Shown piece after piece: positions 47,301 to 56,300 of a DNA stretch of 64,000 nt. Source of the DNA: Sabellastarte sp. h YS-2021 (Eukaryota; Annelida; Polychaeta; Sabellida; Sabellidae). The position numbers were made by a program, and so were the translations under genes. Below the pieces are notes generated by a model that did no database searches, had not been told where the DNA came from, and was given only the letters and a program-made list of their open reading frames with translations. The stretch spans positions 10,233,962 through 10,297,961 of the forward strand of contig OZ024933.1 in NCBI GenBank assembly GCA_964017235.1, read 5' to 3'. The number at the start of each line of letters is the position of its first letter. Within the stretch, counting starts at the first letter, position 1.

Positions 47301-50300
47301 TTTTATAAGGCGTGATATGTCAAAATATGAAGCAGTTTATTTCGTGGGCGATAATCAAGCGATTAACCGAGTCCGAATCGATTCTTCTAAAACGAGGAAT
47401 CGAGGGGCATTTTCGGGCTCGCTTGCAGCCCTACTTGATAGTAATTTCGGCCTAGTTCAAAAAACAAAATGGCCGCCATATCACATGTTTAATGACAGGT
47501 TATCCTATTAAAAAGGCTTTATATCTCCCCAAATATTGCTCCTAGAGGTTTGGACTATGAAAACAACTTGTTGGTGTTGAATTTGACCTAAGACCCCTGC
47601 TTCAAAGTTAAATGAGGTCGTCACACTAAAACATCCTTATTTCTCCCTTATTATTGGTGCTATGGCTTCAGAATATAAAGACAGACCATCAAAAGTCCTG
47701 GCCTTCAAATGTTTTGCCTGAGAAAATTTTTTGCCGTATTTGGAGAAACAAAATGGCTGCCATAGCCAATTATTTAAAAATCATTAAGATGCTCTAAAAC
47801 TTGAAATATTGCAGCTAGCTTCATCAAATATGCGCAAAATATATATGACTAGGAAAGTTAGCCTGATAGTAATTTAGCCTAGTTTCAAAAACAAAATGGC
47901 CATCATATCACATGTTAGATGGGATTATCCTATTAAAAGGCCTTATATCTCCCTTATCATTGCTACTAGGGGTTCCAAATGTGAAAACAACTTATACCAA
48001 GTCAAGGCCTGAGACTATTTTGAAATTGCTGAGTTTTGCCTTTGACCCCTTCTTCAATGTCAAGTGGGGTCATCTTACTTCAAAGGCCTTAAATCGCCTT
48101 TAGTTCTTCAGTTTTACTGATTCTAAGGCGGGAGATAACTGCTGCGGCAGTGGCCTTGTTTTTCCTAAAGCACTTACAAATCTGAATGGCTTTTAATTAG
48201 TGTTTTCCATAATTACAAGATAAAATATGCAGAAACATGTCTGACATCAGTTTTGATTTTTGTGCTCCTAGGATGATGGATTACATGTAGGAGTTATATA
48301 TTCTACAGTTAGAGACTTTCAGTTTCCAGGTTACAGGACCAAATATATGGAAAATGTTGAAAAAGGGTCACTAAGTAGGGTCTTTATGGGCCTGAAAGAC
48401 ACCTTTAACCTTTTTGGCATATATAAGGAGAGTAATGTGTTTCCAGGTAAAATTTGAGCCAGATGAGTCACATTGTTTGTGACCTGGATGGCATTAATTG
48501 GCCTAAAGTCTAATTTTTGACCTTAAGGTGGCCATAACTTCTTTATAACTTGGAGCTTAAGGTAACTTTAAAATGGGGTTCCTCTCCTGCCCCAAATACA
48601 TGTGTGTGCCACGTCTGAATGAAAGTTGTGAAAGTGCTTTTGAGTTATCACACACACGAAATGTATGGGGGCAGTGTGACGGACATGAAACCAATATATC
48701 AACACCTTTCTTCTGCAGATAAAATTACATATTATGACAAATATCTGTAACTTACTAGCTGGTATCTGAAATTATGTAACTTGTTTTTCATTACAATGGC
48801 TCTCTGAATGGGCAAATTTAGTTTGTCTTAACTTTTCTTTTGATGTCAGTTTTGAACATACTGTATTTGCTCTCTGAAACGTAATGTGACTAAATATTTG
48901 AAATAGTTGTTTATAACAATAAAAACCAGACTGCCATTTTAAAAATATGAGCCAAAAATGGATTTAAATCCATCGAAATACACCTATTATTGGGTTTTAA
49001 TGGAGAATTTTACCTTGAAAGGACATATTAGACATATTTACTAGCCACAACATAAGACTGTTCAGGGGCGCTTATGTAAGCATGAGTGCTACAGAGCATG
49101 GCACCGGCAAGTCAATATTTTGAACATATCACTGATTAATTTAAATATAAAAGGAAGTAAAGCCCATTGCACACTAGCGTGGCGCGGCGCGGCTAAATAA
49201 AATAGAAATAATGGCAGTAGTTCACTGCTTGTACATATGTGCGTCGCGACGCAGATTTTTCCATTTAGAAAATTTTCTATTTTTTTGAAAAACCGCGCGT
49301 TTTTTTCTCTGTTTTGCCCAAGTTTTCATATATATTTGGATTTTCCACATATTTAAAATTGTAGTGTATCACAGAGCTCTACACAAATATATTAGTTGGA
49401 AAACAAAATGCAAGCACACAGGCTCATTGTGAAGGGATTAACTACAGGCAGATAGATGACAAAATATGGTGTTTGTCCATAGTCACATAAAAGGGTTGAA
49501 CTGAATGAAGATTGCAATTACCAGTTATTCTAAGGGGCACACTGGACAATAGCCAGTATTATAAAAGTAACACTGGTCAAAGGCAAGGCCCTTCATTGTG
49601 GAGAGATTAAATGTAATTAAGGGTAGGATAGCTGTTGAAATGGGGATTGTGGAAATGTACTGTGGGGTATTGGATGTTTAATTATATGTGATTATGTTAA
49701 CTATTCCAGTCAATTTCACTGTACTTTAATAATATTTTATCATTTTACTGAAAACCGCTAGGGAAAATCGCCCAAATGTGCAAAGTAAAGAAAAATAGCC
49801 TACCCAGCATGCAGTAAAAATCGTATCGCGCCACGCCGCGTATATGTGCATAGGCCTTAATTCTTACCATAAATGTTTCAATCAGTTATTTGTATCTCTT
49901 TATAGCTGTTCTTACCTTTAGCCTTGCATTAATTAATCAATTTGCATATCATACTCCTATACAAACAGGAGTTTACAGCAACTGAAATGTCTAAACTAGT
50001 CTAATACACAAACTGTTCTGGCATTGCATTTGGGAATAAAACTTGACCTATGCAGAGAACAGATGCAAATTTTGGCACTAGTTCAAAAAACAAAATGACC
50101 GTCATATCACATGTTTAAAGTTCGTCATGTTTTTGCATAAACCTTATTATCTCATTCATTTATAAAGATATCTCCACCAAATTTGCAGGGGATGTTTATG
50201 GCTATGAAAACCTGTCTCTGCAAAATTTTAGCCTCATTTTGAAAAACAAAATGGCCGCCATAGCTAAATGTTTGAAAATCATAAAGGTGCTCTAAATCTT

Positions 50301-53300
50301 GAAATATTCCAGCTAGCTTCATCAAATTTGCACAAAAGCTATATGGCTACAAAAGCTGCTCTGGTAGTAATTTTGGCACTAGTTCAAAAAACAAAATGGC
50401 CACCATTTCACATGTTTAAAGTTTGTCACGTTTTTGCATAAACCTTAATATCTCATTCATTTATAAAGATATCTTCACCAAATTTGCAGGGGATGTTTAT
50501 GGCTATGAAAACCTGTCTCTGCAAAATTTTAGCCTCATTTTGAAAAACAAAATGGGCACCATAGCTAATTGTTTGAAAATCATAAAGGTGCTCTAAATCT
50601 TATAATATTCCAGCTAGCTTCATCAAATTTGCACAAAACTATAAGGCTAGAAAAACTAGCTTGATAGTAAGGCTGCAACGATTCTTCGGTTACTCGGAAG
50701 CGAAACGATTCAGTTCAATACTCGAGGCAAGAAAAGTGAACCGGATCTTCGAAAACAACTAAACATAGATGTAAAATCTACCACAAAATTCCATTTTTTC
50801 TTCAAATATATGAATATGTTTATATATTTTACTAATATAAGGCATTTCCATTTCTATATTTATATATTTTAAGTATTTGCAAGCTTTAATTCTTTGTGTA
50901 ACAACGTTTTATAAGATGGCATTTTATTATAACGTATTTCAAAGACGCCTCAAATCTCGCAATATAAAGATGGTTAAAGTTTCTTATATTTTGCAATATA
51001 AATGCGTCTTTTCCCCCAAATTCAATAAATTATCAAAATTCCTTCCTGTTGTGTGGTTTGTAACCATTTTATAAGGCGTGATATGTCAAAATATGAAGCA
51101 GTTTATTTCGTGGGCGATAATCAAGCGATTAACCGAGTCCGAATCGATTCTTCTAAAACGAGGAATCGAGGCGCATTTTCGGGCTCGCTTGCAGCCCTAC
51201 TTGGTAGTAATTTCGGCCTAGTTCAAAAAACAAAATGGCCGCCATATCACATGTTTAATGACAGGTTATCCTATTAAAAAGGCTTTATATCTCCCCAAAT
51301 ATTGCTCCAAGAGGTTTGGACTATGAAAACAACTTGTAGGAAGACATGGACAGGGAATCTTTTCCAGGTGTTGAATTTGACATAAGACCCCTGCTTCAAA
51401 GTTAAATGAGGTCGTCACACTAAAACATCCTTATTTCTCCCTTATTATTGGTGCTATGGCTTCAGAATATAAAGACAGACCATCAAAAGTCCTGGCCTTC
51501 AAATGTTTTGCCTGAGAAAATTTTTTGCCGTATTTGGAGAAACAAAATGGCTGCCATAGCCAATTATTTAAAAATCATTAAGATGCTCTAAAACTTGAAA
51601 TATTGCAGCTAGCTTCATCAAATATGCGCAAAATATATATGACTAGGAAAGTTAGCCTGATAGTAATTTAGCCTAGTTTCAAAAACAAAATGGCCATCAT
51701 ATCACATGTTAGATGGGATTATCCTATTAAAAGGCCTTATATCTCCCTTATCATTGCTACTAGGGGTTCCAAATGTGAAAACAACTTATACCAAGTCAAG
51801 GCCTGAGACTATTTTGAAATTGCTGAGTTTTGCCTTTGACCCCTTCTTCAATGTCAAGTGGGGTCATCTTACTTCAAAGGCCTTAAATCGCCTTTAGTTC
51901 TCCAGTTTTACTGATTCTAAGGCGGGAGATAACTGCTGCGGCAGTGGCCTTGTTTTTCCTGAAGCACTTACAAATCTGAATGGCTTTTAATTAGTGTTTT
52001 CCATAATTACAAGATAAAATATGCAGAAACATGTCTGACATCAGTTTTGATTTTTGTGCTCCTAGGATGATGGATTACATGTAGGAGTTATATATTCTAC
52101 AGTTAGAGACTTTCAGTTTCCAGGTTACAGGACCAAATATATGGAAAATGTTGAAAAAGGGTCACTAAGTAGGGTCTTTATGGGCCTGAAAGACACCTTT
52201 AACCTTTTTGGCATATATAAGGAGAGTAATGTGTTTCCAGGTAAAATTTGAGCCAGATGAGTCACATTGTTTGTGACCTGGATGGCATTAATTGGCCTAA
52301 AGTCTAATTTTTGACCTTAAGGTGGCCATAACTTCTTTATAACTTGGAGCTTAAGGTAACTTTAAAATGGGGTTCCTCTCCTGCCCCAAATACATGTGTG
52401 TGCCACGTCTGAATGAAAGTTGTGAAAGTGCTTTTGAGTTATCACACACACGAAATGTATGGGGGCAGTGTGACGGACATGAAACCAATATATCAACACC
52501 TTTCTTCTGCAGATAAAATTACATATTATGACAAATATCTGTAACTTACTAGCTGGTATCTGAAATTATGTAACTTGTTTTTCATTACAATGGCTCTCTG
52601 AATGGGCAAATTTAGTTTGTCTTAACTTTTCTTTTGATGTCAGTTTTGAACATACTGTATTTGCTCTCTGAAACGTAATGTGACTAAATATTTGAAATAG
52701 TTGTTTATAACAATAAAAACCAGACTGCCATTTTAAAAATATGAGCCAAAAATGGATTTAAATCCATCGAAATACACCTATTATTGGGTTTTAATGGAGA
52801 ATTTTACCTTGAAAGGACATATTAGACATATTTACTAGTCACAACATAAGACTGTTCAGGGGCGCTTATGTAAGCATGAGTGCTACAGAGCATGGCACCG
52901 GCAAGTCAATATTTTGAACATATCACTGATTAACTTAAATATAAAAGGAAGTAAAGCCCATTGCACACTAGCGTGGCGCGGCGCGGCTAAATAAAATAGA
53001 AATAATGGCAGTAGTTCACTGCTTGTACATATGTGCGTCGCGACGCAGATTTTTCCATTTAGAAAATTTTCTATTTTTTTGAAAAACCGCGTGTTTTTTT
53101 CTCTGTTTTGCCCAAGTTTTCATATATATTTGGATTTTCCACATATTTAAAATTGTAGTGTATCACAGAACTCTACACAAATATATTAGTTGGAAAACAA
53201 AATGCAAGCACACAGGCTCATTGTGAAGGGATTAACTACAGGCAGATAGATGACAAAATATGGTGTTTGTCCATAGTCACATAAAAGGGTTGAACTGAAT

Positions 53301-56300
53301 GAAGATTGCAATTACCAGTTATTCTAAGGGGCACACTGGACAATAGCCAGTATTATAAAAGTAACACTGGTCAAAGGCAAGGCCCTTCATTGTGGAGAGA
53401 TTAAATGTAATTAAGGGTATTGGCAAATAATCTTATAAACAAATTGGCACTAGTTCAAAAAACAAAATGACCGTCATATCACATGTTTAAAGTTCGTCAT
53501 GTTTTTGCATAAACCTTATTATCTCATTCATTTATAAAGATATCTCCACCAAATTTGCAGGGGATGTTTATGGCTATGAAAACCTGTCTCTGCAAAATTT
53601 TAGCCTCATTTTGAAAAACAAAATGGCCGCCATAGCTAAATGTTTGAAAATCATAAAGGTGCTCTAAATCTTGAAATATTCCAGCTAGCTTCATCAAATT
53701 TGCACAAAAGCTATATGGCTACAAAAGCTGCTCTGGTAGTAATTTTGGCACTAGTTCAAAAAACAAAATGGCCACCATATCACATGTTTAAAGTTTGTCA
53801 CGTTTTTGCATAAACCTTAATATCTCATTCATTTATAAAGATATCTTCACCAAATTTGCAGGGGATGTTTATGGCTATGAAAACCTGTCTCTGCAAAATT
53901 TTAGCCTCATTTTGAAAAACAAAATGGGCACCATAGCTAATTGTTTGAAAATCATAAAGGTGCTCTAAATCTTATAATATTCCAGCTAGCTTCATCAAAT
54001 TTGCACAAAACTATAAGGCTAGAAAAACTAGCTTGATAGTAAGGCTGCAACGATTCTTCGGTTACTCGGAAGCGAAACGATTCAGTTCAATACTCGAGGC
54101 AAGAAAAGTGAACCGGATCTTCGAAAACAACTAAACATAGATGTAAAATCTACCACAAAATTCCATTTTTTCTTCAAATATATGAATATGTTTATATATT
54201 TTACTAATATAAGGCATTTCCATTTCAATATTTATATAGTTTAAGTATTTGCAAGCTTTAATTCTTTGTGTAACAACGTTTTATAAGATGGCATTTTATT
54301 ATAACGTATTTCAAAGACGCCTCAAATCTCGCAATATAAAGATGGTTAAAGTTTCTTATATTTTGCAATATAAATGCGTCTTTTCCCCCAAATTCAATAA
54401 ATTATCAAAATTCCTTCCTGTTGTGTGGTTTGTAACCATTTTATAAGGCGTGATATGTCAAAATATGAAGCAGTTTATTTCGTGGGCGATAATCAAGCGA
54501 TTAACCGAGTCCGAATCGATTCTTCTAAAACGAGGAATCGAGGGGCATTTTCGGGCTCGCTTGCAGCCCTACTTGATAGTAATTTCGGCCTAGTTCAAAA
54601 AACAAAATGGCCGCCATATCACATGTTTAATGACAGGTTATCCTATTAAAAAGGCTTTATATCTCCCCAAATATTGCTCCTAGAGGTTTGGACTATGAAA
54701 ACAACTTGTTGGTGTTGAATTTGACCTAAGACCCCTGCTTCAAAGTTAAATGAGGTCGTCACACTAAAACATCCTTATTTCTCCCTTATTATTGGTGCTA
54801 TGGCTTCAGAATATAAAGACAGACCATCAAAAGTCCTGGCCTTCAAATGTTTTGCCTGAGAAAATTTTTTGCCGTATTTGGAGAAACAAAATGGCTGCCA
54901 TAGCCAATTATTTAAAAATCATTAAGATGCTCTAAAACTTGAAATATTGCAGCTAGCTTCATCAAATATGCGCAAAATATATATGACTAGGAAAGTTAGC
55001 CTGATAGTAATTTAGCCTAGTTTCAAAAACAAAATGGCCATCATATCACATGTTAGATGGGATTATCCTATTAAAAGGCCTTATATCTCCCTTATCATTG
55101 CTACTAGGGGTTCCAAATGTGAAAACAACTTATACCAAGTCAAGGCCTGAGACTATTTTGAAATTGCTGAGTTTTGCCTTTGACCCCTTCTTCAATGTCA
55201 AGTGGGGTCATCTTACTTCAAAGGCCTTAAATCGCCTTTAGTTCTCCAGTTTTACTGATTCTAAGGCGGGAGATAACTGCTGCGGCAGTGGCCTTGTTTT
55301 TCCTGAAGCACTTACAAATCTGAATGGCTTTTAATTAGTGTTTTCCATAATTACAAGATAAAATATGCAGAAACATGTCTGACATCAGTTTTGATTTTTG
55401 TGCTCCTAGGATGATGGATTACATGTAGGAGTTATATATTCTACAGTTAGAGACTTTCAGTTTCCAGGTTACAGGACCAAATATATGGAAAATGTTGAAA
55501 AAGGGTCACTAAGTAGGGTCTTTATGGGCCTGAAAGACACCTTTAACCTTTTTGGCATATATAAGGAGAGTAATGTGTTTCCAGGTAAAATTTGAGCCAG
55601 ATGAGTCACATTGTTTGTGACCTGGATGGCATTAATTGGCCTAAAGTCTAATTTTTGACCTTAAGGTGGCCATAACTTCTTTATAACTTGGAGCTTAAGG
55701 TAACTTTAAAATGGGGTTCCTCTCCTGCCCCAAATACATGTGTGTGCCACGTCTGAATGAAAGTTGTGAAAGTGCTTTTGAGTTATCACACACACGAAAT
55801 GTATGGGGGCAGTGTGACGGACATGAAACCAATATATCAACACCTTTCTTCTGCAGATAAAATTACATATTATGACAAATATCTGTAACTTACTAGCTGG
55901 TATCTGAAATTATGTAACTTGTTTTTCATTACAATGGCTCTCTGAATGGGCAAATTTAGTTTGTCTTAACTTTTCTTTTGATGTCAGTTTTGAACATACT
56001 GTATTTGCTCTCTGAAACGTAATGTGACTAAATATTTGAAATAGTTGTTTATAACAATAAAAACCAGACTGCCATTTTAAAAATATGAGCCAAAAATGGA
56101 TTTAAATCCATCGAAATACACCTATTATTGGGTTTTAATGGAGAATTTTACCTTGAAAGGACATATTAGACATATTTACTAGCCACAACATAAGACTGTT
56201 CAGGGGCGCTTATGTAAGCATGAGTGCTACAGAGCATGGCACCGGCAAGTCAATATTTTGAACATATCACTGATTAACTTAAATATAAAAGGAAGTAAAG

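Noticed and set aside
32019-55241. Repeated 63-74-codon open frames at the same place in each array unit
   Set aside because: They lie in the hAT MITE or in non-coding repeat DNA, several begin at non-ATG codons, and they have no recognisable motif. Repetition, not selection, explains their persistence.
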